Shown here: positions 34,208 through 43,122 of the stretch, in pieces | How positions within the stretch are numbered: position 1 is the first letter of the stretch | How the letters are laid out: each line of letters opens with the position of its first letter | Assembly: GCA_031552185.1 (NCBI GenBank) | Contig: JAVBMU010000025.1 | Span: forward strand, 1 to 64,000 | Length of the DNA stretch: 64,000 nt | Direction: 5' to 3' | DNA from: JAVBMU01 sp031552185 | Lineage (GTDB): Bacteria; Actinomycetota; Actinomycetes; Actinomycetales; Cellulomonadaceae | Notes under the pieces: generated by a model | Told to the model about the DNA's origin: nothing | What the model saw: the letters and a program-made list of their open reading frames with translations, nothing else | The model's database searches: none | Translations under genes and position numbers: made by a program

Positions 34208-34507
34208 CTACTTGGCCTTCTCGAGGATCTCCACCAGCCGCCACCGCTTGGTGGCGGACAACGGGCGGGTCTCCATGATGAGCACGAGGTCGCCGATGCC
34301 GGCGGTGTTCTGCTCGTCGTGCGCCTTGACCTTGCTCGTGCGCCGGATGACCTTGCCGTAGAGCGGGTGCTTGACCCGGTCCTCAACTTCGACCACCACG
34401 GTCTTGTCCATCTTGTCGCTCACCACGTAGCCGCGGCGGGTCTTGCGGTACGCGCGCGCGGGCGCGTCCACTGCGTTGGTTCCGTTCTCGCTCATTGCCT
34501 CACTCAC
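34208..34507 (-). CDS. rpsQ: 30S ribosomal protein uS17
   Basis: 99 aa from the GTG at 34507, overlapping the rpmC stop (GTGA); an ATG four codons later is the alternative. RKTRRGYVVSDKMDKTVVVE and HPLYGKVIRRTSKVKAHDEQ identify it. Confidence 0.98.
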   Translation of the reverse strand: MSEAMSENGTNAVDAPARAYRKTRRGYVVSDKMDKTVVVEVEDRVKHPLYGKVIRRTSKVKAHDEQNTAGIGDLVLIMETRPLSATKRWRLVEILEKAK

Positions 34508-34740
34508 TTCGCGCTCGGAGCCGTGCGGATACCGAGCTCACGCTCGCGCAGGATGGTGTAGATGCGCGCGATGTCGCGGCGCACGGCCTTCAGGCGCCCG
34601 TGGCTCTCCAGCTGGCCGGTGGCCGACTGGAAGCGGAGGTTGAACAGCTCCTCCTTGGCCTTCTTCAACTCGGCGACCAACTTCTCGTCGTCGAACCCGT
34701 CCAGGTCGGTCGGGGCGAGGCCCTTCGTTCCGATCGCCAT
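34504..34740 (-). CDS. rpmC: 50S ribosomal protein uL29
   Basis: 78 aa: two helices with LVAELKKAKEELFNLRFQSA and RDIARIYTILRERELGI. It lies at the exit tunnel. Its start overlaps the rplP stop by one base. Confidence 0.98.
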   Translation of the reverse strand: MAIGTKGLAPTDLDGFDDEKLVAELKKAKEELFNLRFQSATGQLESHGRLKAVRRDIARIYTILRERELGIRTAPSAK

Positions 34741-35156
34741 CAGATACCCCCCTCACGCGCCACGAACCGGCACTTCATCGGGAGCTTGTGGATCGCGCGG
34801 CGCATCGCCTCCCGGGCGAGCGCCTCGTTGACCCCGGCCAGCTCGAAGACGATCCGGCCCGGCTTGACATTGGCGACCCACCACTCCGGCGAACCCTTAC
34901 CGGACCCCATCCGGGTCTCGGCCGGCTTCTTGGTGAGCGGGCGGTCCGGGTAGATGTTGATCCAGACCTTGCCGCCACGCTTGATGTGGCGGGTCATCGC
35001 GATACGGGCGGCTTCGATCTGCCGGTTGGTGACGTAGGCGGGCTCGAGAGCCTGGATGCCGTAGTCACCGAAGGCGATCTGGGTGCCGCCCTTCGCCGCG
35101 CCGGTGCGCGACGGGTGGTGCTGCTTGCGGTGCTTGAGCCTGCGCGGAATCAACAT
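34740..35156 (-). CDS. rplP: 50S ribosomal protein uL16
   Basis: 138 aa: MLIPRRLKHRKQHHPSRTGA, RIAMTRHIKRGGKVWINIYP and RMGSGKGSPEWWVANVKPGR. It supports the peptidyl-transferase centre. It starts 3 nt after rpsC. Confidence 0.99.
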   Translation of the reverse strand: MLIPRRLKHRKQHHPSRTGAAKGGTQIAFGDYGIQALEPAYVTNRQIEAARIAMTRHIKRGGKVWINIYPDRPLTKKPAETRMGSGKGSPEWWVANVKPGRIVFELAGVNEALAREAMRRAIHKLPMKCRFVAREGGI

Positions 35157-35159
35157 GAC

Positions 35160-35984
35160 TCAGGCCTCCGTTCCGGTCTCGGTACCCGCGGGGGCGGGCG
35201 TCTCGACAGCCGCCTCCGGCGCAGGAGCCGGGTTGCGGTCGCCGCGCCGCGGGCCGCCGCGACGATCGCCGCGGTCCCCCCGGTCGCCGCGCGGGCCACG
35301 GCTGGGCCGCGGGGCAGCCGTCGCCTGCTGGGCGGCGAATTCCTTCTCGGTCATGTCGCCCTTGTAGACCCAGACCTTGACGCCGATGCGGCCGAAGGTC
35401 GTGCGGGCCTCGAAGAAGCCGTAGTCGATGTTCGCGCGCAAGGTGTGCAACGGCACCCGACCCTCGCGGTAGAACTCGGAGCGGCTCATCTCGGCCCCGC
35501 CGAGCCGGCCGGAGACCTGCACCCGGATGCCCTTGGCCCCGGCCCGCTGGGCGGACTGGATGCCCTTGCGCATCGCGCGCCGGAAGGACACGCGGGAGGC
35601 GAGCTGCTCCGCGATGCCCTGGGCCACGAGCTGGGCGTCGATCTCGGCGTTCTTGACCTCGAGAATGTTGAGCTGCACCTGCTTGCCGGTGAGCTTCTCC
35701 AGCTCCGCCCGGATCCGGTCCGCCTCGGCGCCGCGGCGCCCGATGACGATGCCCGGACGGGCGGTGTGGATGTCGACCCGAACCCGGTCGCGGGTGCGCT
35801 CGATCTCCACGCGGGAGATGCCGGCGCGCTCGAGGCCGCTGCTCATGAGCCGACGGATCTGAACGTCCTCGCGGACGTAGTCGCGGTACCGCTGACCGGG
35901 CTTGGTGCTGTCGGCGAACCAGCGCGACCGGTGGTCGGTGGTGATGCCGAGGCGGTACCCGTGCGGGTGAACCTTCTGTCCCAC
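35160..35984 (-). CDS. rpsC: 30S ribosomal protein uS3 with RG-rich tail
   Basis: 274 aa from a GTG that overlaps the rplV stop by one base. MGQKVHPHGYRLGITTDHRS, the KH domain (IVIGRRGAEADRIRAELEKL) and IDYGFFEARTTFGRIGVKVW are canonical. After about residue 215 it carries a disordered tail of RGPRGDRGDRGDRRGGPRRG type and an acidic end, as in other actinobacteria. Confidence 0.98.
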   Translation of the reverse strand: MGQKVHPHGYRLGITTDHRSRWFADSTKPGQRYRDYVREDVQIRRLMSSGLERAGISRVEIERTRDRVRVDIHTARPGIVIGRRGAEADRIRAELEKLTGKQVQLNILEVKNAEIDAQLVAQGIAEQLASRVSFRRAMRKGIQSAQRAGAKGIRVQVSGRLGGAEMSRSEFYREGRVPLHTLRANIDYGFFEARTTFGRIGVKVWVYKGDMTEKEFAAQQATAAPRPSRGPRGDRGDRGDRRGGPRRGDRNPAPAPEAAVETPAPAGTETGTEA

Positions 35985-36352
35985 TAGCGGGCACTTCCCT
36001 TCTTCTCGCTCGGAGCGACGACCACCGTGATGTGGCTGGTGCGCTTGAGGATCCGGGCCGCGCGTCCCTGCGCGCGGGGCCGGAACCGCTTCAGAGTGGG
36101 GCCCTCGTCGACGTAGGCCTCGCGGACGACCAGATCCGTCTCGTCGAACGCGACGCTCGCCCGGTCGGCCTTGACCCGGGCGTTGGCGATCGCGCTCTCC
36201 ACGACCTTGCGGACCGGCACACTTGCGGCCTGCGGTGCGAACTTCAGCACCGCGACGGCCTCGGTGGCCTGCTTGCCACGGATGAGGTCCACGACGCGCC
36301 GGGCCTTCATGGGCGTGACGCGGATGTACCGCGCCTGCGCCTTGGCTTCCAT
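35984..36352 (-). CDS. rplV: 50S ribosomal protein uL22
   Basis: 122 aa: ARYIRVTPMKARRVVDLIRG and the extended hairpin FRPRAQGRAARILKRTSHIT that lines the exit tunnel (macrolide region) in normal form. 71 nt after rpsS. Confidence 0.99.
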   Translation of the reverse strand: MEAKAQARYIRVTPMKARRVVDLIRGKQATEAVAVLKFAPQAASVPVRKVVESAIANARVKADRASVAFDETDLVVREAYVDEGPTLKRFRPRAQGRAARILKRTSHITVVVAPSEKKGSAR

Positions 36353-36423
36353 TGCTGTCCTGCCTTCTGTCTTATGACCGTCGGGGTCTGCCCTCGCCGA
36401 TGTCGAAGCCGGTCGGCTCCGGC

Positions 36424-36705
36424 TCAGCGGCGGCGACCCTTCTTGTCGTCCTTCACGTGGCCGCGGAACGTCCGCGTCGGGGCGAACTCGCCGAGCTTGT
36501 GGCCGACCATCGACTCGGTGACGAACACCGGCGTGTGCTTGCGACCGTCGTGCACGGCGAAGGTGTGGCCGAGGAAGTCGGGGGTAATGACCGACCGCCG
36601 GGACCAGGTCTTGATCACGTTCCGGGCGCCCGACTCGTTCTGGGCGTCCACCTTCTTCTGCAGGTGGCCGTCCACGAAGGGGCCCTTCTTCAGGCTGCGT
36701 GGCAT
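36424..36705 (-). CDS. rpsS: 30S ribosomal protein uS19
   Basis: 93 aa: MPRSLKKGPFVDGHLQKKVD, SRRSVITPDFLGHTFAVHDG and KLGEFAPTRTFRGHVKDDKK. 14 nt after rplB. Confidence 0.99.
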   Translation of the reverse strand: MPRSLKKGPFVDGHLQKKVDAQNESGARNVIKTWSRRSVITPDFLGHTFAVHDGRKHTPVFVTESMVGHKLGEFAPTRTFRGHVKDDKKGRRR

Positions 36706-36719
36706 CTGTCAGGCTCCTA

Positions 36720-37556
36720 TCAACGCTTCTTGCCGGTACGCCGGCGACGGACGATCAACTTGTCGCTGGGTCGGTTCGGGCGCCGCGTGCGGCCCTCCGG
36801 CTGGCCCCAGGGGCTTACGGGGTTGCGACCGCCGGAGGTCCGGCCCTCGCCACCGCCGTGCGGGTGGTCGATCGGGTTCATCGCCACACCGCGAACGGTG
36901 GGCCGCCGGCCCTTCCACCGCATCCGGCCGGCCTTGCCCCAGTTGATGTTCGACTGCTCGGCGTTGCCCACCTCGCCGACCGTGGCGCGGCAGCGCAGGT
37001 CGACATTGCGGATCTCGCCGGACGGCATCCGAAGCTGGGCGTAAGGCCCGTCCTTGGCGACCAACTGCACCGAGGCGCCGGCCGAGCGGGCGATCTTGGC
37101 CCCGCCGCCGGGCCGCAGCTCGATGGCGTGCACGATCGTGCCGGTCGGGATGTTGCGCAGCGGCAGGCAGTTGCCGGGCTTGATGTCGGCGCCGGGACCG
37201 TTCTCGACGACGTCGCCCTGCCGCAGCCGGTTCGGCGCCAGGATGTAGCGCTTGGTGCCATCGGCGTAGTGCAGCAGCGCGATCCGAGCGGTGCGGTTCG
37301 GGTCATACTCGATGTGCGCGACCTTCGCGGGCACGCCGTCCTTGTCGTGGCGACGGAAGTCGATGACGCGGTAGGCCCGCTTGTGGCCACCGCCGCGGTG
37401 TCGCGTCGTGATGCGGCCGGAGTTGTTCCGCCCGCCGCTCTTGGGGAGCGGACGGACGAGCGACTTCTCCGGCTGCGAGCGCGTGATCTCGGCAAAGTCC
37501 GCGACGCTCGCGCCGCGCCGGCCGGGCGTCGTCGGCTTGTACTTACGGATTCCCAT
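36720..37556 (-). CDS. rplB: 50S ribosomal protein uL2
   Basis: 278 aa. MGIRKYKPTTPGRRGASVAD, the RNA-binding OB/SH3 folds and GVAMNPIDHPHGGGEGRTSG, which carries the histidine near the peptidyl-transferase centre, are intact. Confidence 0.99.
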   Translation of the reverse strand: MGIRKYKPTTPGRRGASVADFAEITRSQPEKSLVRPLPKSGGRNNSGRITTRHRGGGHKRAYRVIDFRRHDKDGVPAKVAHIEYDPNRTARIALLHYADGTKRYILAPNRLRQGDVVENGPGADIKPGNCLPLRNIPTGTIVHAIELRPGGGAKIARSAGASVQLVAKDGPYAQLRMPSGEIRNVDLRCRATVGEVGNAEQSNINWGKAGRMRWKGRRPTVRGVAMNPIDHPHGGGEGRTSGGRNPVSPWGQPEGRTRRPNRPSDKLIVRRRRTGKKR

Positions 37557-37586
37557 GGGGACTGGTCCTCAATCTGCTCTGACGGC

Positions 37587-37874
37587 TCAGCCGAAGATGT
37601 CGATCGTGCCCTCGCGGAGGGTGACGATCGCTCGCTTGGTGTCCTTGCGCTTGCCCAGGCCGTAGCGCGTCCGCCGCGTCTTGCCCTTGCGGTTGATCGT
37701 GTTCACCGAGGCCACCTTGACTGAGAAGATCTGCTCGACGGCGATCTTGATCTCGGTCTTGTTGGACCGCGGGTCCACGACGAACGTGTACTTGCCCTCG
37801 TCGAGCAGCGTGTAGCTCTTCTCGGAGACGACCGGCGCAAGGATGATGTCGCGCGGGTCCTTCACGTTGATCAC
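37587..37874 (-). CDS. rplW: 50S ribosomal protein uL23
   Basis: 95 aa: DPRDIILAPVVSEKSYTLLD and TVNTINRKGKTRRTRYGLGK. It forms the docking site for trigger factor and SRP at the tunnel exit. Overlaps the rplD stop by 4 nt. Confidence 0.99.
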   Translation of the reverse strand: MINVKDPRDIILAPVVSEKSYTLLDEGKYTFVVDPRSNKTEIKIAVEQIFSVKVASVNTINRKGKTRRTRYGLGKRKDTKRAIVTLREGTIDIFG

Positions 37875-38575
37875 TTCGCGTCCTCCTTCTCGGCGGACTC
37901 GGCGGCGACCTCGACGGCGGACTCGTCGCCGTCGGCCGACGCGGACTCGGCGCTGCCGCAGAAGGCGTCGAGCGCGCTCTTGGTGAAGATGAGGTCGTCC
38001 GCGACGAGCACGTCGTACGTGTTGAGCTGGTCGACCCAGAGGACGTGAACCCGGCCGATGTTGCGCAGGGACTTGATGGCGAGCTCGTCGGTCCGCTCGA
38101 TCACGATCAGCACGTGCCGACGCGAGGTCAGTCGGTCGATCGCGGCAGCCGCGGCCTTGGTGCTCGGGGCGCCCTCGATGCCGAAGCCGGCGACGACGTG
38201 GACGCGGCCGGCGCGAGCCCGGTCGGACAGCGCGCCGCGCAAGGCGGCGGCCTTCATCTTCTTGGGCGTGCGCTGCTCGTAGGACCGCGGCTTGGGGCCG
38301 TGCACCGTGCCACCGCCGGTGAACTGCGGCGCCCGGGTCGAACCCTGGCGGGCCCGGCCGGTGCCCTTCTGCTTGTAGGGCTTGCGGCCGCCACCGGAGA
38401 CCTCACCACGGGTCTTGGTGGAGTGCGTACCCTGGCGCGCCGCGGCGAGCTGGGCGACGACGACCTGGTGGATCAGCGGAATGTTCGTCTGGACGTCGAA
38501 CACGTCGGCGGGCAGTTCGGCCGTGCCGGCCTTCTTGCCCTGGGCGTCCAGGACATCGACAGTCGTTGCGGCCAT
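37871..38575 (-). CDS. rplD: 50S ribosomal protein uL4
   Basis: 234 aa: IPLIHQVVVAQLAAARQGTH, the tunnel loop GGRKPYKQKGTGRARQGSTR and KMKAAALRGALSDRA. The C-terminus is an acidic Ala/Glu extension (about 25 residues). In Escherichia coli L4 autoregulates the S10 operon; no similar leader was recognised before rpsJ here. Confidence 0.98.
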   Translation of the reverse strand: MAATTVDVLDAQGKKAGTAELPADVFDVQTNIPLIHQVVVAQLAAARQGTHSTKTRGEVSGGGRKPYKQKGTGRARQGSTRAPQFTGGGTVHGPKPRSYEQRTPKKMKAAALRGALSDRARAGRVHVVAGFGIEGAPSTKAAAAAIDRLTSRRHVLIVIERTDELAIKSLRNIGRVHVLWVDQLNTYDVLVADDLIFTKSALDAFCGSAESASADGDESAVEVAAESAEKEDAK

Positions 38576-38576
38576 G

Positions 38577-39239
38577 TCAGGCTCCCTTCACGGCGCTGCG
38601 CACGAGCACGACGCCGCCCTTGGGGCCAGGGACGGCGCCCTTGACGAGCAGCAGACCCTTCTCGGCGTCGACCGCGTGGACGGTCAGGTTCTGGGTGGTC
38701 TGGCGCACGTGGCCCATCCGGCCGGCCATCCGCATGCCCTTGAAGACGCGCGACGGCGTGGCGGCGCCACCGATCGAACCGGGCTTGCGGTGGTTGCGGT
38801 GCGCACCGTGGGAGGCGCCCACGCCGGCGAAGCCGTGACGCTTCATGACACCGGCAAAGCCCTTGCCCTTGGTGGTCCCGACCACATCGACCTTCGTCCC
38901 GGCCTCGAAGGCCGCGGCGGTGATCTCCTGCCCGAGGCTGTACTCGGCGGCGTCGGGGGTCCGGACCTCCGCCACGTGCCGGCGCGGCGTGACGCCGGCC
39001 TTCTCGAAGTGGCCGCGCAGCGGCTGGGTGACCTTGCGCGGGTCGATCTGCCCGTGCGCCAGTTGGACCGCGCTGTACCCGTCGACCTCCGGCGTGCGCA
39101 CCTGCGTCACCACGTTGGTGCCGACGGAGACGACGGTCACCGGGACGACCCGGCCGTTCGCGTCCCACAACTGGGTCATGCCGAGCTTGGTGCCGAGCAG
39201 CGCCGTGACCGGGCGCGCGGTTCGCTGGGGGTTACTCAT
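38577..39239 (-). CDS. rplC: 50S ribosomal protein uL3
   Basis: 220 aa: ALLGTKLGMTQLWDANGRVV, VVGTTKGKGFAGVMKRHGFA, and SIGGAATPSRVFKGMRMAGR around the loop that reaches the peptidyl-transferase centre. 14 nt after rpsJ. Confidence 0.99.
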   Translation of the reverse strand: MSNPQRTARPVTALLGTKLGMTQLWDANGRVVPVTVVSVGTNVVTQVRTPEVDGYSAVQLAHGQIDPRKVTQPLRGHFEKAGVTPRRHVAEVRTPDAAEYSLGQEITAAAFEAGTKVDVVGTTKGKGFAGVMKRHGFAGVGASHGAHRNHRKPGSIGGAATPSRVFKGMRMAGRMGHVRQTTQNLTVHAVDAEKGLLLVKGAVPGPKGGVVLVRSAVKGA

Positions 39240-39253
39240 GTTGTCCTCCAGCC

Positions 39254-39562
39254 CTACAGCTTGATCTCGATATTCACGTCCGCCGGCAGGTCGAGCCGCA
39301 TGAGCGAGTCGACGGCCTTGGGCGTGGGATCGATGATGTCGATGAGCCGCTTGTGCGTACGCATTTCGAAATGCTCGCGACTGTCCTTGTACTTGTGCGG
39401 CGACCGGATGACGCAGAAGACGTTCTTCTCCGTCGGCAGCGGCACCGGGCCCACGACCGTCGCACCAGCGCGTGTCACCGTGTCGACGATCTTGCGCGCC
39501 GAGCTGTCGATGACCTCGTGGTCGTAGGACTTGAGCCGGATGCGGATCTTCTGTCCCGCCAT
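39254..39562 (-). CDS. rpsJ: 30S ribosomal protein uS10
   Basis: 102 aa: MAGQKIRIRLKSYDHEVIDS and HFEMRTHKRLIDIIDPTPKA. It is also the NusB partner in antitermination. First gene of the S10 operon. Upstream, where tuf would normally be close, lies the polysaccharide island. Confidence 0.99.
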   Translation of the reverse strand: MAGQKIRIRLKSYDHEVIDSSARKIVDTVTRAGATVVGPVPLPTEKNVFCVIRSPHKYKDSREHFEMRTHKRLIDIIDPTPKAVDSLMRLDLPADVNIEIKL

Positions 39563-39856
39563 GGCGTCGTCTGACTCTCTCTACTCGAACCGCTACTGTC
39601 CGACCCCCGCGCTCGGGCGTGTCGGCTTTCGTGACGCAACCCGGCGCAGCATCCTCAGGTGCAGGGCCGTTGGATGTGCGGCCCGGCCCGCGCTCGAATC
39701 CTCGAGGGCAGGATGCCGGTCCGCACCGTTTGTGAGCCTTCCGGAACGTGAGGCGTTCCGCGAGCGGCCCGTCATGTCGTCGACAGAACGTTCAACCCAC
39801 GCGATGGACGTCCCGCTCGGGGCCGTCACCGGCGTGGTTTCAACACCCTGTTCGAC
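39563..39856. other. Intergenic region upstream of rpsJ
   Basis: 294 nt between the spherulin-like gene and rpsJ, both on the minus strand. A 7-bp hairpin (39742-39760, CGGAACG/CGTTCCG) may end the island transcript. The S10 promoter must lie here, but no convincing -35/-10 pair could be chosen. Confidence 0.4.
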
Positions 39857-40633
39857 TCACGAGAAGCCATGCCCGGAAGAGGCAACCGGAACAGTTTGCC
39901 ACAGGACTTCGAGCCGCGCCAATCCCGCTTCCGGCGCCCGGATTCCGGCGTCGGTCAGGTTCCATCCGCCCCAGGGGTGCGGCAGCGTCCGATCCGTGAC
40001 GAACAGGTGGTGTGGCCGGTGCCGGCGGGCGCGTCGATACACCGCGTCGAGCGCCGCCGGCGGGCAACTGTGGACCAGGTGCCAGGCCCGCGGGAAGCCG
40101 GTCGGCAGGGTGAGGTCGGCGGCCAGATACGCGGCGGCGTCGGCCTCGAAGACGCACACTTCGTCGAAGCAGGCGGCGACGGCCGGGTCCGGGACGACGC
40201 CGGGATTGCCCACCACCTCAACGGCGCCCGCCGCGCGTGCGGCCTCGACGTAGCGTCGCACCGCCCGCGCGGCCGCGGGGTCGGCCGGCACCTGATCGAA
40301 CATGACCGACCGCACCCCGTACCAGGCCCCCCATGCCCGCACGTCCGCCACCACCGCGGCGCACTCCCGGGCGGCGTAGTCCAGGTCCACGTACCCCAGC
40401 CCGGGCACCCCCAGCGCCCGGATCGGCGCCGGGTAGTAGGGGTCGTCCGGCTCCCCCGGCCCGTTGTGCACGTTGAGCACGACGAAACCGTCGGGCCCGA
40501 CGACGTCCGGCACACTCGCCCAGGCGAGCGGTTCCTCGGCCGGGTGCACGTACCAGGGAACGCCGAGCGGAGGGTCCGGCCGCCGCCACCGCCGCGGGCT
40601 CGTCGGCGGCCGGCCCGGGCGACTTCTACTCAA
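39857..40633 (-). CDS. Spherulin-4 family protein (GH135/Sph3-like)
   Basis: 258 aa if started at the TTG at 40633, which overlaps the upstream gene's stop by 8 nt; there is no Shine-Dalgarno, so translation is probably coupled. The TIM-barrel-like domain shows GVPWYVHPAEEPLAW, VVLNVHNGPG, GVPGLGYVDLDY, WYGVRSVMFDQ (residues 104-114) and CVFEADAAAYL (Glu163). Family members such as Aspergillus Sph3 cleave galactosaminogalactan. Their key Asp-Glu pair is here Asp112-Gln114 with no Glu in between, so activity may be lost or altered. No signal peptide is visible: either it is cytoplasmic or the true start is elsewhere. Confidence 0.75.
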   Translation of the reverse strand: MSRSRPGRPPTSPRRWRRPDPPLGVPWYVHPAEEPLAWASVPDVVGPDGFVVLNVHNGPGEPDDPYYPAPIRALGVPGLGYVDLDYAARECAAVVADVRAWGAWYGVRSVMFDQVPADPAAARAVRRYVEAARAAGAVEVVGNPGVVPDPAVAACFDEVCVFEADAAAYLAADLTLPTGFPRAWHLVHSCPPAALDAVYRRARRHRPHHLFVTDRTLPHPWGGWNLTDAGIRAPEAGLARLEVLWQTVPVASSGHGFS

Positions 40634-42815
40634 CGGGCAGGGCCGCGGCGGGCACCTCCCGGGCGGGGACCTCCGTGGTCGCCCGGTTGAACGCCATCCA
40701 CAGTGGCGCGACGGCGTCGCCCAGGGCGCCCGCGGCAGGTCCGGCCGCCGGCGTGTACTTGGGGTACGTCACGTCCGCCGCAGCGAGCGTGAGCGTCGTC
40801 GACCCCTTGGCCTTGACGCTCTTGCGGTCCTCGCGCGCGCCGGCGTACTTCTCCACGAGCGCGGTCGAGTTCGGCCCCGCCGTGATCGGGACGGTCACCG
40901 CCGTCGTGGTGGGGTTCGTGATGGTGACCCTGGTGCCGTCGAGCATGGCGGTCACGTTCGGCTGTGCGGCCTTCCAGGCGGTCTGGATGCGCAGCGCGTT
41001 GCCGGCCTCGGTCGTCGTCGGGTTCACGATCGGGGTGGTCGCCGCATCGAAGATCGCCCGGTACTGGGTGAGCATCGCGTCGAGCACCGGGTAGACGATC
41101 CGCTCCCCGGCGAGGTTGGCCTGGTGCGCGTAGTGCGGCCGCGGGTCGTTCGTGGTCGCGTGACGCAGGGCGAGCCGAGCCTCGGCCGGGACGATGACGT
41201 CCCGGAAGCCGGTGGTCAGGTCCAGCGGCTTGATGCACGTGGTGGTCGCCGGGTTGTCGTCACACAGCCCCGAGCCGCCGTCCGCGCGGGAACCGTAGAT
41301 CCAGTTGTACTCGGCCGTCTCCTGCGCCGCGGTCTCCACGTTGTAGTAGATGTTCATCGGGTACCGCGGCACCGTCAGCGCCGTGCCGACACCGCGTTGC
41401 GCGGATTCGCGGGACGCGTCCGAGCCGACGAAGGTGATCCCGTTGAGCGTCAACGTGCCGCCGAACCAGGGGTTGTCCGACGTCGAGAGCGGGCCCTTGA
41501 GCCCGCCGTGCTCGCCGGTGACCAGTTCGCTCGCCGTGATCGGGATCCGCTTGGCCGACGCCCAGGACACGTTCTTGCGGATCTGGTCGTGGATCGTGGG
41601 CTGCGGCACCCACACGGGCGTGCCGTTCAGCTGCTGGTAGCAGGCCTCGGGGTAGCGGCCCTCGATCTTGACGCAGCTCAGGAACTCGTGCGTGAAGGTG
41701 TGGTTCAGCCAGCGGTAGGAGCTGAACCCGTTCGCCTTGAAGGCGTCGAGCAGGACGTCCTTGTTGGCGTGGCTCGTGGCCCACTCGTCCGAGCCGCCAC
41801 CGTTGAACGTCAGGTCGAGCTTGATCCCGTTCGCGGCCTGCCAGGTCTTGACGAACGTGGCGTCGGCCGCGGTCATCCGCGAGCCGCCCAGGTCCGGATA
41901 CTTGACGGGGTCACAGCCGTCCCCGATGGTGCAGTGCCCCTCGATCGACCACAGGTCGTCGGCGAGGAAGACGTCGTCGATGTGCAGCGAGAAGTAGTTG
42001 TGGTACTCGCCCAGGTGCACTCCCCTGGTCAGCCATTGCACGATGCCGTGCGCCAGCACCGAATGCGTCTGCTGGTACTCGTTCATGGCGAAGGTCAGCA
42101 CCATGTCCTCGAACCCGTTGTCGGTTGCGACGCCGACCACCGTCCCGGAAGCTTCCGGGTTCGAAACCGTGACGAACGGCGTGAACGACGTTCCGGCCGG
42201 CATCGGCGACAGCGCGTTCGCCACATAGCCCCAACTCTCCACCACACCGGGGGCGAAGTCGTCGAACGCGAAGGCACCCTTCAGATACCCGAAGCCCGCG
42301 GACTTCGCCGCGGGCGTCACCGTGCCGGTCATGGCGTCGACGGCGCCCGAGTACACCGGCGCGCCCATCCCGATCTGGGCGCTGGGCCAGTTGTAGGCAC
42401 TGACCTGGCGGATACCGAAGGAGCGTTCGAAGGCGCGCAGCGCCGTCAGTTCGTCGGCCGAGAGCGCCGCCGGCGACGAGTTCGGCGCGACGACGCCCTG
42501 GTACCTCGCGAAGACGCCGCCGGCGTCGCTGCCCTGCAGGAACGCCTGGGTCAGCTTCGGCCGAGCGGCGCTCTCGAGATTCACGGTGCTATAGGGCACG
42601 CCCTCGCGGTCCAATTGCGCGACGATGCCGCGGACCATGGGCTCGCCGTCGTCCAGCACCAGGACCTGAAGCTGGACCCGGGGCCCGGCCGGGGTCACTG
42701 CGGCCGCGGCGCCGGCGAGGGGGGCGCCGGCAGCGACGCCGACCCCACCGAGACACAGCGCGACCACACCAGCGGTCAGCGCCGACACGTAACGCCCGGG
42801 ACTCCATCCGGTCAC
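40626..42815 (-). CDS. Secreted Agd3-like polysaccharide deacetylase (CBM87-CE18)
   Basis: 729 aa from a GTG with GAAGGA upstream. Residues 1 to about 38 are a signal peptide (VSALTAGVVALCLGGVGVAA). Residues about 45-250 resemble the CBM87-type carbohydrate-binding region of Agd3 (LQVLVLDDG; ELTALRAFERSFGIRQVSAY). The catalytic part has FSLHIDDVFL (Asp280-Asp281, like NodB motif 1) and NHTFTHEFLSC (His372 and His376, the H-T-x-x-H metal motif). The C-terminal about 130 residues look like a beta-sandwich. Agd3 removes acetyl groups from N-acetylgalactosamine polymers, making them cationic and adhesive. Neighbours support the same substrate. Substrate is inferred. Confidence 0.75.
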   Translation of the reverse strand: MTGWSPGRYVSALTAGVVALCLGGVGVAAGAPLAGAAAAVTPAGPRVQLQVLVLDDGEPMVRGIVAQLDREGVPYSTVNLESAARPKLTQAFLQGSDAGGVFARYQGVVAPNSSPAALSADELTALRAFERSFGIRQVSAYNWPSAQIGMGAPVYSGAVDAMTGTVTPAAKSAGFGYLKGAFAFDDFAPGVVESWGYVANALSPMPAGTSFTPFVTVSNPEASGTVVGVATDNGFEDMVLTFAMNEYQQTHSVLAHGIVQWLTRGVHLGEYHNYFSLHIDDVFLADDLWSIEGHCTIGDGCDPVKYPDLGGSRMTAADATFVKTWQAANGIKLDLTFNGGGSDEWATSHANKDVLLDAFKANGFSSYRWLNHTFTHEFLSCVKIEGRYPEACYQQLNGTPVWVPQPTIHDQIRKNVSWASAKRIPITASELVTGEHGGLKGPLSTSDNPWFGGTLTLNGITFVGSDASRESAQRGVGTALTVPRYPMNIYYNVETAAQETAEYNWIYGSRADGGSGLCDDNPATTTCIKPLDLTTGFRDVIVPAEARLALRHATTNDPRPHYAHQANLAGERIVYPVLDAMLTQYRAIFDAATTPIVNPTTTEAGNALRIQTAWKAAQPNVTAMLDGTRVTITNPTTTAVTVPITAGPNSTALVEKYAGAREDRKSVKAKGSTTLTLAAADVTYPKYTPAAGPAAGALGDAVAPLWMAFNRATTEVPAREVPAAALPVE

Positions 42816-43122
42816 GTCGACACGTCCTTCCGAGCTTGGCTGTCCGCGCCCAGCGGCAGCGGGCGAGCAGACAAAGATGATATGTCTCCCAAGCTATACC
42901 CAATTTCCTGACGGCCCGGCCGGCTTCCGGGCGAAAAATCCGACTCGGTCCCGGCCGTTCGACGCAAACCGGGCGATCCGTCGCCGCCAGCCGCCACGGC
43001 CGCCCTCGGCCGCCCCCGTCGCACACCGTGCCCACGAGGGCGAATGGACAAAACGGTTGTCAGCCGGTCAGAGTAATGTGCGCAACCCGACGCTGTATCC
43101 GACGTTCGATCCAGGAGGACCG
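42816..43122. other. Divergent intergenic region, Agd3-like / GH114
   Basis: 307 nt with two AT-rich pockets. About 42870-42905 (minus strand) contains TATCAT-like boxes suited to the Agd3-like gene. GACAA-N5-TTGTC (43047-43061) is a short inverted repeat about 60 nt before the GH114 start and could be an operator. No gene was recognised. Confidence 0.4.
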
